The notes: generated by a model from the sequence alone, not told the origin. Counted from the first letter of the stretch, positions 17,168 to 26,171 are shown. The stretch: 52,726 nucleotides of DNA from Oscillospiraceae bacterium (GCA_017415775.1 JAFQFC010000047.1:1-52726), one strand, 5' to 3'. Numbers and translations: made by a program.

Positions 17168-18570
17168 CCAAGGTAGTTTCCTCCCTGCGGGAGGCCATTG
17201 AGCGTGCCGGTCTCAAGGACGGCATGACCGTATCTTTCCACCATCACCTGCGCAACGGTGACTATGTGCTGAACATGGTCATGCAGGAGATCGCCGATCT
17301 GGGCGTGGGCGGCCTGACCGTCAACGCCAGCTCCCTTTTTGATGTGCATCTGCCGCTGCTGGACCATATCCAGAGCGGCGTGGTCAGCACCCTGCAGACC
17401 GACTATATGGCCGCAGGCCTGGGCCGTGCCATCTCCCGTGGCGCTATGGCCAATCCGGTGCAGTTCCGCACCCACGGCGGCCGTCCCGCCGACATGGCCC
17501 GGGGCGTGACCCCCGTCGACGTGGCCTTCATCGCCGCCCCCGCCTGCGACTGCATGGGCAACTGCTCCGGCAAGTTCGGCCCCTCCGCCTGCGGCTCTCT
17601 GGGCTACGCCATGGCCGACGCCCGCTATGCCAAGCATGTGGTCATCATCACCGACCATCTGGTGCCCTATCCCCTGCAGGGCTGGTCCATCCCCGAGACG
17701 GAGGTGGACAGCGTGGTGACGGTGGACAGTATCGGCGACCCCAAGGGCATCGTTTCCGGCACCACCCGCATCACCCGTGACCCGGTGGGTCTGGTGATGG
17801 CTTCCTACGCCGCCCGTGTCATCGAGCACAGCGGCCTTTTGAAGGACGGCTTCTCCTTCCAGACCGGCGCCGGCGGCGCTTCTCTGGCAGCGGCCAGCTT
17901 CCTCAAGGACATCATGCTGCGTGACAAGATCCGGGGCAGCTTCGGTCTGGGCGGCATCACCGGCTACATGGTGGATATGCTGCGTGCCGGCTGCTTTGAA
18001 AAGCTGATGGACGTGCAGTGCTTTGACCTGCAGGCCGTGGAGTCCCTGCGGGAGGATCCCCGCCATCAGGAGATCTCCGCCATGCACTACGCCAGCCCCG
18101 TGACCAAGAGCGCCGTGGTGGACAGTCTGGACGTGGTGATCCTGGGCGCCACCGAGGTGGACACCGATTTCAACGTCAACGTACACACCGATTCCAACGG
18201 TTACATCATGGGCGGCAGCGGCGGCCACAGCGACACCGCCGCCGGCGCCAAGCTGTCCATGATCATTGCGCCCCTGTTCCGTGCCCGTCTGCCCATCGTT
18301 ACCGACCGTGTCCACTGCATCTCCACCCCCGGCAAGGACATCGACGTGCTGGTGACCCAGGCCGGTATTGCCGTCAATCCCAAGAACGGCGAGCTGGCCG
18401 ACCGTCTGCGCAGCGCCGGCCTGCCTATCGTGGATATCCGGGCCCTGAAGGAAAAGGCCGAGGGCCTCACCGGCAAGCCCGCCCACCTGCCTCAGGGCCA
18501 GCGTGTGGTGGCCGATGTCATCAGCCGTGACGGCCAGCTGCTGGATCAGATCCGCAGCGTGGAACGCTGA
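17164..18570 (+). CDS. citF: Citramalate/citrate lyase alpha subunit (transferase)
   Basis: 468 aa, somewhat shorter than the ~510 aa of many CitF proteins. It shows SFHHHLRNGD near the start, FRTHGGR, the PACDCMGNCSG stretch, TDHLVPYP, FSFQTGAGGASL and GGSGGHSDTAAGAKLS. CitF is the acyl transferase that exchanges acetate for citrate or citramalate on the carrier arm, acting in a hexameric complex with CitD and CitE. Translationally coupled to citE and followed after 14 bases by the GntR gene. The reduced N-terminus compared with citrate-specific enzymes may reflect citramalate specificity, which cannot be confirmed here. Confidence 0.93.
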   Translation: MTKVVSSLREAIERAGLKDGMTVSFHHHLRNGDYVLNMVMQEIADLGVGGLTVNASSLFDVHLPLLDHIQSGVVSTLQTDYMAAGLGRAISRGAMANPVQFRTHGGRPADMARGVTPVDVAFIAAPACDCMGNCSGKFGPSACGSLGYAMADARYAKHVVIITDHLVPYPLQGWSIPETEVDSVVTVDSIGDPKGIVSGTTRITRDPVGLVMASYAARVIEHSGLLKDGFSFQTGAGGASLAAASFLKDIMLRDKIRGSFGLGGITGYMVDMLRAGCFEKLMDVQCFDLQAVESLREDPRHQEISAMHYASPVTKSAVVDSLDVVILGATEVDTDFNVNVHTDSNGYIMGGSGGHSDTAAGAKLSMIIAPLFRARLPIVTDRVHCISTPGKDIDVLVTQAGIAVNPKNGELADRLRSAGLPIVDIRALKEKAEGLTGKPAHLPQGQRVVADVISRDGQLLDQIRSVER

Positions 18571-18584
18571 ACGGGAGCCGAACG

Positions 18585-19568
18585 ATGAGCGAACTGTATC
18601 ACATCGACTTTGTGGAAGGCGTTCCCGTCTACCGTCAGCTGGTGGACCGGATCCGTGCCAATATCAAAAGCGGCGTCATGGAAAACGGCATGCAGCTGCC
18701 CACCGTCCGGGATTTGGCCGGACAGCTGGGTCTGGCGCTGGGCACGGTGAAGCGTGCCTATGACGAGCTGGGCAAGGAGGGCCTGGTCCAGCAGGTGCAG
18801 GGCCGGGGCACCTTCGTGTCCTACCGCCACGTGGACTCCGAAAGCCGCAAGGAGCGGGCCATGAGCGCCATCGACGAGATGCTGCAGGTGCTGGAGGAGA
18901 TGAACTTCTCCATGACCGAGACCCGCATCTATCTGGACCTGAAGCTGCGGCAGCGGGAGATGGTGCAGGAGAACCTGAAGGTGGCGCTGGTGGAGTGCAA
19001 TCCCGAGGTGCTCAGTCAGGTGGCCGACCAGCTGCGTGCCATCCCCGGCATCGACATCTTCACCTATCTTCTGGAGGAGATGCGCCGCTATCCCTACCAT
19101 CTGTCCGAGGAGATGGATCTGGTGGTGACCACCATGATCCACGCCGAGGAGGTGGAGCAGCTGCTGGGCAGCCATCGCAAGATGGCCCGCATCGCCCTGC
19201 GGCTCCAGCCCCGCTATGTGGGGCAGATCGTCAAGCTGCCCGACGATGCGGCGGTGGCGGTGCTGTGCGGCAGTCTGCGCTACGGCGACCTGCTGGCCCA
19301 GACCTGCCTGACCTACACCGACCGGGTGTGCCTGCTGCCGCCCCGGCTGCTGGGCAATGCCGAAGGCTGCGGCACCGTGCTGGATGAGGCGGACGCCGTG
19401 GTGCTGCCGGAGAATTTTGAAAAATACTGCACCGCCCGGGAGCTGGAACAGCTGCGTGCCTTTGCCGAGACTGCACCGCTGCTGCGCTGCGCCCATCAGA
19501 TCGACGAAGGCTCGCTGATGTACGTGGAGGACAAGATCCAGCGCCTGCGTGCTGGACAAAAAATCTAA
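18585..19568 (+). CDS. GntR-family regulator of the lyase locus
   Basis: 327 aa. An N-terminal GntR winged helix (about 10-80) contains GVPVYRQLVDRIRANIKSG, LPTVRDLA, the recognition helix GTVKRAYDEL and the wing GLVQQVQGRGTFV. The C-terminal ~240 residues have no obvious FCD or UTRA signature; about 95-135 is charged and probably helical. It lies inside the lyase operon between citF and citXG, so autoregulation is likely. Plausible targets are the citC/citD promoters and the glmS promoter, which share TGTTCTATA (inference). Confidence 0.85.
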   Translation: MSELYHIDFVEGVPVYRQLVDRIRANIKSGVMENGMQLPTVRDLAGQLGLALGTVKRAYDELGKEGLVQQVQGRGTFVSYRHVDSESRKERAMSAIDEMLQVLEEMNFSMTETRIYLDLKLRQREMVQENLKVALVECNPEVLSQVADQLRAIPGIDIFTYLLEEMRRYPYHLSEEMDLVVTTMIHAEEVEQLLGSHRKMARIALRLQPRYVGQIVKLPDDAAVAVLCGSLRYGDLLAQTCLTYTDRVCLLPPRLLGNAEGCGTVLDEADAVVLPENFEKYCTARELEQLRAFAETAPLLRCAHQIDEGSLMYVEDKIQRLRAGQKI

Positions 19569-19588
19569 ACCGAAAGGAGACTAGAGGC

Positions 19589-20923
19589 ATGAGCAAGGAA
19601 GTGGACGTGGCCGCCGTGTTGGCCGCCCGTGACCGCCGGCAGCAGCGGCAGCAAGCGCTGCTGGCCCGGTACGGCGTGCCTCTGGTCTCCTTTACCATGA
19701 ACATTGCAGGCCCGGTGAAGCGCAGTGCGCTGATCGACCGGGCCTTTGCCCTGACACTGCAGCGTCTGGAACAGCAGCTGCGCCGCTGCGGCATGGTCGT
19801 GCTGCACCGTGAGACGGTGCGGGAGGACACCGGCTGCGAGGCACTCTGCGCCGTGGACGGCGACGCCGCCGCACTGAAGGCGCTGTGCATGGCGCTGGAA
19901 GAGGAGGACGAGCTGGGCCGCCTGCTGGATCTGGACGTGCTGGACCGTGACGGTACCCACCTTACCCGCACCGAAGAGCGCTGCTGCCTCATCTGCGGCA
20001 CCGCCGGAAAAAGCTGCGCCCGCAGCCGTGCCCACTCTGTGGCCCAGCTGCAGCAGCGCACCCGGGAGATCTTGACCCAGGCCCTGCAGGAGCACGATGC
20101 GCTGCGCATCGGCGAGCTCACCACCCGTGCCCTGCTGTGGGAGGCCTGTGCCGCCCCCAAGCCGGGACTGGTGGACCGTCTGAACAGCGGCAGCCACACG
20201 GATATGGATATTTTCACCTTTCTGTCCAGCGCTGCGGCGCTGCAGCCCTTCTTCACCCGCTGCGCCGCCATGGGTCAGCAGACGGCGGACCGTCCGGCCA
20301 CGGAGACCTTTGCCGCTCTGCGCCGCCCCGGCATGATGGCCGAGGGGGAGATGCTGCGTGCCACCGGCGGTGTCAACACCCATCGGGGAGCGGTATTCCT
20401 CATGGGCCTTGCCTGCGCCGCCATGGGTCGGCTGGGCAGCGAGGTCCGGGAGACAGACGCCATTCTGGACGAGTGCGCCGCCATGGCCGCCGGTGTCACG
20501 GCGGAGCTGGCGCAAAACGAGACCACTGCCGGGGCCCGACTGTATCGTGCCTGCGGTCTGCGGGGCATCCGGGGCGAGGCCGAGGACGGCTTCCCCTCTG
20601 TGCGCCGTGCCCTGCCGGTGCTGGAAACGGCGCTGGCCGAGGGCAAAACGCCGGAGGAAGCGGCCCGGGAGACGCTGCTGGTGCTGATGACGCTGTGCGA
20701 GGACACGGCGCTGGTCCACCGCTCCGGGTACGAGGGCTGGCTGGAGACGAAGCAGTACGCAGCCGACGTGCTGCGCCGTGGGGCATCCCTTCCGGAGCTG
20801 GAGGCCTTCGACCGCTGGATGGTAGAGCGCCACCGCTCTCCCGGCGGCAGCGCCGACCTGCTGGGGCTGTGCTGGCTGCTGCATTTCTGGAAAAACGATG
20901 TAATTAACGAGAATAATTCTTGA
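19589..20923 (+). CDS. citXG: CitXG fusion: prosthetic-group synthase and holo-ACP transferase
   Basis: 444 aa, equal to CitX plus CitG. Residues about 1-165 are CitX-like (VSFTMNIAGPVKRS; apo-CitD phosphoribosyl-dephospho-CoA transferase). About 166-444 are CitG-like (triphosphoribosyl-dephospho-CoA synthase), with APKPGLVDRLNSGSHTDMD, GVNTHRGAVF and GARLYRACGLRGIRGEAEDG. A fused CitXG is known in some other bacteria. It builds the cofactor from dephospho-CoA and ATP and attaches it to CitD S15. AAAGGAG lies upstream of ATG 19589. Its presence makes the lyase locus self-sufficient for maturation, together with citC. Confidence 0.93.
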   Translation: MSKEVDVAAVLAARDRRQQRQQALLARYGVPLVSFTMNIAGPVKRSALIDRAFALTLQRLEQQLRRCGMVVLHRETVREDTGCEALCAVDGDAAALKALCMALEEEDELGRLLDLDVLDRDGTHLTRTEERCCLICGTAGKSCARSRAHSVAQLQQRTREILTQALQEHDALRIGELTTRALLWEACAAPKPGLVDRLNSGSHTDMDIFTFLSSAAALQPFFTRCAAMGQQTADRPATETFAALRRPGMMAEGEMLRATGGVNTHRGAVFLMGLACAAMGRLGSEVRETDAILDECAAMAAGVTAELAQNETTAGARLYRACGLRGIRGEAEDGFPSVRRALPVLETALAEGKTPEEAARETLLVLMTLCEDTALVHRSGYEGWLETKQYAADVLRRGASLPELEAFDRWMVERHRSPGGSADLLGLCWLLHFWKNDVINENNS

Positions 20924-21033
20924 TAATTTTCAAAATAGTGGCATATATCACAGACAAAATCCGGAAAGCTGTGCTAAGATAGCGCCAACAAATCAAAAAT
21001 CGCCGCCGTGGCGGCAGAGAAGGGAGAACCATT

Positions 21034-21405
21034 ATGAAATTCTATCCTGTGGCAAGTGAACTGTCCGCCGAAGTGCTGCACGCCGGATACAAAGAGGGCC
21101 GTGAGATCGGCAAGATCCGTCTGGGCGGCCAGTGCCTGTATTTCCGTGACAAACTGAAGGTGTACTACATTCCCTACGCCGATATGACCCGTGTGTTCCG
21201 CCGTGTGCTGCTGATCCCGGCCACCATGTGCTGCGGCAAGGGCGACTTCGAGGTGGAAAACATCGTCATCTGCACCGCCGAGGGGGAGAAGGCCCAGATC
21301 CAGCTGCCCGGCGAGCGTGCCGGCAAGATCGTGCTGGAGGAGCTGGCCAAGCGTGCGCCCCATGCCGAGGTGGGCAAACCGAATGATTCGGCGCAAAAAG
21401 TGTAA
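21034..21405 (+). CDS. Small conserved-looking protein, function unknown
   Basis: 123 aa, no signal peptide or membrane segment. It reads like a compact beta-rich domain with basic patches (KEGREIGKIRLGG, YYIPYADMTRVFRRV, VENIVICTAEGEKAQIQLPGE). AAGGGAG precedes ATG 21034. The 110 bases upstream contain a small CGCC/GGCG hairpin. It sits between citXG and the cstA pair and may be a separate unit. I do not recognise the family. Confidence 0.65.
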   Translation: MKFYPVASELSAEVLHAGYKEGREIGKIRLGGQCLYFRDKLKVYYIPYADMTRVFRRVLLIPATMCCGKGDFEVENIVICTAEGEKAQIQLPGERAGKIVLEELAKRAPHAEVGKPNDSAQKV

Positions 21406-21412
21406 ATTACGA

Positions 21413-21474
21413 CCCCCTATTCAGGTTTTATAAAAATATTATAAAATTTTTATAAAATTTTATCGAATGGGGGG
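21413..21474 (+). terminator. Long AT-loop hairpin between unknown gene and cstA unit
   Basis: CCCCC..TTC pairs with GAA..GGGGG around an AT-only loop made of overlapping TTTTATAAAA palindromes, followed by TTGTTATTT. It is probably a terminator for the gene at 21034, or a regulatory leader of the cstA unit. The T tract is weak. Confidence 0.4.
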
Positions 21475-21561
21475 TTGTTATTTACGGCTTTTAGCAGTAA
21501 AATGATAGACGCAAACATTTCGTTTGCAACGCATGATCCATATTTCGAGGAGAACAACGAC

Positions 21562-22083
21562 ATGACCGCACAGGAAGCCCTGCAGACCCTGCTGAAATCC
21601 TATTATCGCTACTACAATGTGAAAGAAGAGGACGTGGAGCCTCCCTTCGCCGCCGAGGCGGAGTTTCTGGCACAGGATGTGCAGTATTTTCTGGTCAAGT
21701 CCGCCAAGCTGGGCGAGTCCGAGTCCCACGAGTACATCTACTTTGCCGCCGTCGAGCACCTGACGCTGGAGCAGGCACAGATGCTGGACGAGACTGCCTG
21801 GAGCCGCGGCATGAGTCATGTGGAGCCCAAGCCCAACCACCGCAACAGCGATGTGCATCTGGTGGTGCTGGCCGACCGCATCGATGACGATGCCGTTAAA
21901 TTCCTCAAAAAGCTCCGCCGCTACGAAAGCTACAACCATACTTTCTGGGGCTGGAGCCACTACCGTGTGATTGCATTGGAGACTTCCACGGGAAATCTGA
22001 CTTGTAACCGGATGGGTCAGATCCTGACGAAGCTCTTTCGCAATATAAAATCTGCTATCAAAAAGGAGAGTAATGAGAAATGA
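21562..22083 (+). CDS. Unknown protein translationally coupled to cstA
   Basis: 173 aa from ATG 21562, chosen because GAGGAG lies 9 nt upstream; an in-frame start at 21475 falls in the AT-rich hairpin. No membrane segment. Recognisable stretches are acidic (LKSYYRYYNVKEEDVEP) and aromatic (HTFWGWSHYRVIALE), with a basic C-terminus (LFRNIKSAIKKESNEK). The stop overlaps the cstA ATG by 4 bp, so production is coupled to the transporter; a cytoplasmic accessory or regulator of CstA is the natural inference. It is not the small YbdD-type partner known in proteobacteria. Family not recognised. Confidence 0.7.
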   Translation: MTAQEALQTLLKSYYRYYNVKEEDVEPPFAAEAEFLAQDVQYFLVKSAKLGESESHEYIYFAAVEHLTLEQAQMLDETAWSRGMSHVEPKPNHRNSDVHLVVLADRIDDDAVKFLKKLRRYESYNHTFWGWSHYRVIALETSTGNLTCNRMGQILTKLFRNIKSAIKKESNEK

Positions 22084-23780
22084 CTGCTATTCTGATCATT
22101 CTCGCTGCCATCGTCCTGCTGGTCGTTGGTTACCTGACCTACGGCTCCTGGCTGGCCAAGGAGTGGGGCGTTGATCCCACCCGCAAGACCCCCGCTATCG
22201 AAGTGAACGACGGTGTTGACTACGTCGCCGCTAAGCCCGCTGTTCTGATGGGCCATCACTTCTCCTCCATCGCCGGCGCCGGCCCCATCAACGGCCCCAT
22301 TCAGGCTGCCGTCTTTGGTTGGGTCCCCGTGTTCCTGTGGTGCATCGTCGGTGGTATCTTCATCGGTGGTCTGCATGACTACGGCGCTCTGTTCGCTTCC
22401 ACCCGCAACGGCGGTAAGTCCGTTGGTGAGATCATCAAGACCTCCATGGGCAAGCGCGCCAAGAACCTGTTCATCATCTTCGCTCTGCTGGTTCTGATCC
22501 TGGTCATCGCTTCCTTCGTGAACGTTGTTGCCGGTACCTTCTTCTCCGATAACGCTGGCTTCATCACCACCAACCCCACCGGTAACGAGACCACCGCTAT
22601 GGTCTCCATCCTGTTCATCGTCCTGGCCATCATCTACGGCCTGCTGACCACCAAGATGGGCATGAAGACCGTTCCCGCTACCGTCATCGGCCTGATCGGC
22701 GTTTGCCTGGCTCTGGTGATCGGTCTGAACTTCGGTGTTGCCATCGGCCGTACCGCTTGGATCGTCATCATCGCTGCCTACATCACCATCGCTTCTCTGG
22801 TTCCCGTGTGGATCCTGCTGCAGCCCCGTGACTATCTGTCCAGCTACCTGCTGTACGCCATGATGGTCATCGCCGTCGTCGGTATCATCCTGTCCGGCAT
22901 CGGCGGCCTGGGCGGCCCTGCTGAGTTCACCCTGCCCGCCTTCACCGGCAAGAAGGGTCTGTTCCCCACCCTGTTCATCACCGTGGCCTGCGGCGCCTGC
23001 TCCGGCTTCCACAGCCTGATCGCCTCCGGTACCACTGCCAAGCAGCTGTCCAACGAGAAGGACGCCAAGCTGATCGGTTACGGCGCTATGCTGATCGAGT
23101 CCGCTCTGGGCATCATCTCCCTGATCGCTGTTGGTATGGTCGCTGATAAGTTCATCGTCGATGGCGCCTTCCAGGGTGCTCCCGCCGTTGCTTTCGCTAC
23201 CGGTATCGCCACCATGTTCGGTGTTGAGACTTCCGCCATCTATGGCACCATCTATGCTCTGCTGACCCTGGCCGTCTCCGTCTTCGCTCTGACCTCTCTG
23301 GACTCCGGTACTCGTCTGTCCCGCTACATGTTCGGCGAGCTGCTGCTGAAGGACAACGAGGCTTCCTGGAAGGACGCTTCCGGCCTGCGCAAGGTCTTTG
23401 CTAACCCCGTCGTCTGCACCCTGGTCATGGTCGGCATCGGCGCCGTCCTGGGCGGCCTGTCCCTGTCCGCCATCTGGGGTCTGTTCGGTGCTGCTAACCA
23501 GCTGCTGGCCGGTCTGGCTCTGATGGCCGTCGCCGCTTGGCTGGGCAACATCGGCAAGAACAACAAGATGTTCTTCCTCCCCATGATCTTCATGCTGGCT
23601 GCCACCATCACCCAGCTGGTCAAGACCGTCATCGCCAAGGTCGGTGCTGTTGCTGCCGGTGCTCCTTGGGGCGACTGGTTCCAGCTGATCTTCGCCGCTG
23701 CTATGACCATCCTGGCTGTCATCCTGGTCATCGAGGGTATTGCTACCTTCTCCAAGCAGTCCAAGAAGGCTGCCAAGTAA
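22080..23780 (+). CDS. cstA: Carbon starvation CstA-family transporter
   Basis: 566 aa with roughly 15-16 hydrophobic segments. CstA hallmarks are HHFSSIAGAGPINGP near 58-72, GGLHDYGALFAS near 99-110, RNGGKSVGEII, and ACGACSGFHSLIASGTTAKQ near 305-325. The family includes peptide and pyruvate transporters of the inner membrane. In this locus, pyruvate is an end product of the citramalate pathway and peptides would supply glutamate, so either substrate fits (inference). The gene uses many T-ending codons (GTT, GCT, GGT), unlike its C/G-ending neighbours, often a sign of high expression. ATGA overlap with the preceding gene. Confidence 0.92.
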   Translation: MTAILIILAAIVLLVVGYLTYGSWLAKEWGVDPTRKTPAIEVNDGVDYVAAKPAVLMGHHFSSIAGAGPINGPIQAAVFGWVPVFLWCIVGGIFIGGLHDYGALFASTRNGGKSVGEIIKTSMGKRAKNLFIIFALLVLILVIASFVNVVAGTFFSDNAGFITTNPTGNETTAMVSILFIVLAIIYGLLTTKMGMKTVPATVIGLIGVCLALVIGLNFGVAIGRTAWIVIIAAYITIASLVPVWILLQPRDYLSSYLLYAMMVIAVVGIILSGIGGLGGPAEFTLPAFTGKKGLFPTLFITVACGACSGFHSLIASGTTAKQLSNEKDAKLIGYGAMLIESALGIISLIAVGMVADKFIVDGAFQGAPAVAFATGIATMFGVETSAIYGTIYALLTLAVSVFALTSLDSGTRLSRYMFGELLLKDNEASWKDASGLRKVFANPVVCTLVMVGIGAVLGGLSLSAIWGLFGAANQLLAGLALMAVAAWLGNIGKNNKMFFLPMIFMLAATITQLVKTVIAKVGAVAAGAPWGDWFQLIFAAAMTILAVILVIEGIATFSKQSKKAAK

Positions 23781-23814
23781 GGTACATCTGATCTTGTGAT
23801 CATCCGGTTAAATC

Positions 23815-23846
23815 AAAAGACCCACCCGATTTCGGGTGGGTCTTTT
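23815..23846 (+). terminator. Rho-independent terminator after cstA
   Basis: AAAAGACCCACCCG pairs perfectly with CGGGTGGGTCTTTT around ATTT, 34 bases after the cstA stop. Confidence 0.92.
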
Positions 23847-23867
23847 ACTATTTGTCTGTTCCTCGCA

Positions 23868-23926
23868 GCCTTCCCCCTGGGGGGAAGGTGGCATTTGCGA
23901 AGCAAATGACGGATGAGGGGTGCAAT
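23868..23926 (+). repeat. CCTTCCCC two-hairpin repeat
   Basis: CCTTCCCC-ctgg-GGGGAAGG, then GTGGC, a variable hairpin ATTTGC-gaa-GCAAAT, then GACGGATGAGGGG. The first hairpin and the GCCACCTTCCCCC edge recur inverted at 36128-36160. It is part of a family with a fixed frame and an exchangeable inner stem. Confidence 0.6.
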
Positions 23927-24022
23927 TCTAAAAAAAGAGAAAAATTTTGTCAAAAAACCGTGGGTTTTTCCGACCGATGGTGTATCATATCATAGAGAAC
24001 AAACGGAAGGAAGGGAGCCGGC

Positions 24023-24547
24023 ATGACCGATGCCCAGCTGCTGCAGCAGATCGTCGGCGGCGACGAGGCGGCGCTGCGCACGCTGATGGTGCGCTATGAC
24101 GCCCGCATCCGCTATATCATCCGCCCCTTCCTGCCCGATGCACGGGAGCAGGAGGAATGCCTGCAGGACGTGGCCATGACGCTGTGGCGCAAGGCCGGAG
24201 AATACGACAGCTCGAAGGCCTCCTTCGCCGCATGGCTCACCGTCATCTGCCGCAACGCCGCCCTGAACCGTGCCCGGCGGCAAAGGGCGGAAGCGCCGCT
24301 GGACGAGACGCTGACCGTTCCCAGCGCCGAGGACGAGGTGCTGCGCCGTGAGCGGCAGCGGCGGCTCTATGCCGCTGTGGGACAGCTGCAGGGCGAGGAG
24401 CGCCAGCTCTTCTTCCGCAAGTATTATTACGGCCAGTCCACCGTCCAGATCGCCGGCGAAATGGGCCTGACGGAGCGTGGCGTGGAGGGCCGTCTCTATC
24501 GGCTGCGCCGTAAGCTTCGCCGTCTGATGGGAGGTGAGGACGGATGA
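24023..24547 (+). CDS. ECF-type RNA polymerase sigma factor
   Basis: 174 aa. Sigma-70 region 2 (about 10-80, with EQEECLQDVAMTLWRKAGEYD and FAAWLTVICRNAALNRARR) and region 4 (about 115-170, with ERQLFFRKYYYGQSTVQIAGEMGLTERGVEGRLYRLRRKL) are joined by a short linker, the standard ECF layout with no region 3. AAGGAAGGGAG precedes the ATG. Its stop overlaps the next gene by 4 bp, typical of an ECF factor with its own anti-sigma or sensor. The upstream 80 bases (GTCAAAAAACCG ... GTATCATATC) may hold an autoregulated promoter. Confidence 0.9.
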   Translation: MTDAQLLQQIVGGDEAALRTLMVRYDARIRYIIRPFLPDAREQEECLQDVAMTLWRKAGEYDSSKASFAAWLTVICRNAALNRARRQRAEAPLDETLTVPSAEDEVLRRERQRRLYAAVGQLQGEERQLFFRKYYYGQSTVQIAGEMGLTERGVEGRLYRLRRKLRRLMGGEDG

Positions 24548-26001
24548 GCGAGGAGAAACGCTTTGATTTGGAACTCACCGAGCAGCTGGCGGACTTTGAC
24601 ATGACCGCCCTGCCGGAGGAGGAGCAGGTGGAGCCCACGCCGTGGCAGCATCTGGCAGGCAAACTGGTGTGGGGCGTGATCTTCTCCACCATCACCCTGA
24701 ACTTCCTCTATCTGGATGTGATCCTGCCGGCCATCGGCATGATTTGGCTGGTGCAGGCCTTCCGCCCCCTGCGGCGGGAGAATGGCTGGCTGCGGCTGTG
24801 CCACGGCCTTGCGTGGGTGCTGTGCGCCGCACGGCTGTGCACGCTGGCGGTGCAGGGAACGCTGCTGCCGGAGACGGAAACCTTCGCATCGCTGGAGCGG
24901 CCGGTGGGCCTTGTGCTTGTGGCGGTGTGGCTGGCGCTGTACTTTTCCCTGTGGCGGGGCCTGCTGGCCATCGCCCGCCGTGGCGGGCAGGAGCAGCCTT
25001 CCGCCCCCGGCGCGGCCATGCTGATGGTGTGGTACGGTGCCTTGATGGCGCTGGCGCTGGCAGGTCCGGAGCAGGTAAGCGGGCTGGCCTTTGTGCTGAT
25101 CCTGCTGCTTTACTTCCTGATTCTGCGCTCTTTGCGCAAAACATTGCACTTTTTTGAGGAAAATGGTTATACGCTGCAGCCGCTGCCGTCCCGTGTCAGC
25201 GACGGTCGGCTGACGGCGCTGTGGCTGGCAGCGGTGGCGCTGGCCATCGTGCTGGCGTTGACCTTCGGCACCCGCTATCCTATGGACTGGCAGCTGCGGC
25301 CTGCCGATGAGCAGGCGGGACAGGAAGAGATCATCGAAAACCTGCGTACCCTCGGCCTGCCGAAGGAACTGGCAGCCGACCTGACCGGCGAGGAACTGGC
25401 GGCGCTGGCCGGGGCGCAGCGGGTACTGCTGGGGGTCGGGGATACCTTTACCACCGATGACGGCGGCAAGCTGTTGTGCCGCAGCGCCGCCATCCAGCTG
25501 CCGGGGGAGGAGCGCTGGGTGCTGCTGCAGCATTTTGCGTGGGTGGAAATGCCCCGCCATCGCAGCACCGAGGCACTGCGGATCACGCTGCCCTACGAGG
25601 AGGATCTGCCCAGCCATGTGCCGCCCTTCTATGCCGCCGATGAGGCGCTCCTGGCCCGGATGCGGCTGCTGTACGACAAGGGCGGCGAGACCTTCACCGC
25701 TTCGCCGGCACTGGAGCCGATGACAACGGCGTCGTGGTTCGGGGACGAATATACCACACGCTGCGCCGCATGGTCCTTGCCCCGGCAGGGAACAGCGGCC
25801 CGTGGCTACCTTCTCTACGGCCTCTACCGGCTGGACGATGCCAGCATCGTGACGGTGAGTGACTATGTGCACCAGCAGCGGGCCGTCTATCCCGCTCTGT
25901 CGGCCCGGCAGCACAGCGCCAGCGGCTTCTGGGAGTGGGGGCTTGACGCCAAGTTCCGCACCATGCAGTACCAGATGTCTTTCCATTACGATCATTTGTA
26001 A
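24544..26001 (+). CDS. Membrane protein, probable anti-sigma partner of the ECF factor
   Basis: 485 aa. A short acidic cytoplasmic N-terminus (about 1-40, LELTEQLADFDMTALPEEEQVEP) is followed by six or so hydrophobic segments between about 42 and 200 and another near 220-240. A soluble domain of about 240 residues follows, probably extracytoplasmic. ATGA overlap with the sigma gene is the main reason for the anti-sigma reading. There is no zinc-binding HxxxCxxC motif, so it is not a ZAS-type anti-sigma. Function is inferred from context only. Confidence 0.65.
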   Translation: MSEEKRFDLELTEQLADFDMTALPEEEQVEPTPWQHLAGKLVWGVIFSTITLNFLYLDVILPAIGMIWLVQAFRPLRRENGWLRLCHGLAWVLCAARLCTLAVQGTLLPETETFASLERPVGLVLVAVWLALYFSLWRGLLAIARRGGQEQPSAPGAAMLMVWYGALMALALAGPEQVSGLAFVLILLLYFLILRSLRKTLHFFEENGYTLQPLPSRVSDGRLTALWLAAVALAIVLALTFGTRYPMDWQLRPADEQAGQEEIIENLRTLGLPKELAADLTGEELAALAGAQRVLLGVGDTFTTDDGGKLLCRSAAIQLPGEERWVLLQHFAWVEMPRHRSTEALRITLPYEEDLPSHVPPFYAADEALLARMRLLYDKGGETFTASPALEPMTTASWFGDEYTTRCAAWSLPRQGTAARGYLLYGLYRLDDASIVTVSDYVHQQRAVYPALSARQHSASGFWEWGLDAKFRTMQYQMSFHYDHL

Positions 26002-26008
26002 GAGACGA

Positions 26009-26056
26009 AAAAGCTGAGCGAGACACTTCGTAAAGAAGTTGTCTCGTTCGGCTTTT
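26009..26056 (+). terminator. Terminator after the sigma/anti-sigma pair
   Basis: AAAAGC..CGAGAC pairs with GTCTCG..GGCTTTT-type bases in a long stem ending in TTTT, 8 bases after the stop codon. Confidence 0.8.
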
Positions 26057-26171
26057 ATCCCTACAAAACAAATGACACTTTGCACAAGGATTGTGAAAGT
26101 GTCATACTGGGTTACATACTTTGAGAAATGTAAATACTTGCCGAAAATAATCTGATTCTTTTTCGGTTTGT

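Noticed and set aside
16286..18570. Firm naming of citDEF as citrate lyase
   Set aside because: Sequence alone does not separate citrate from citramalate lyase. Linkage to glmSLE-mal favours citramalate, so both are stated.
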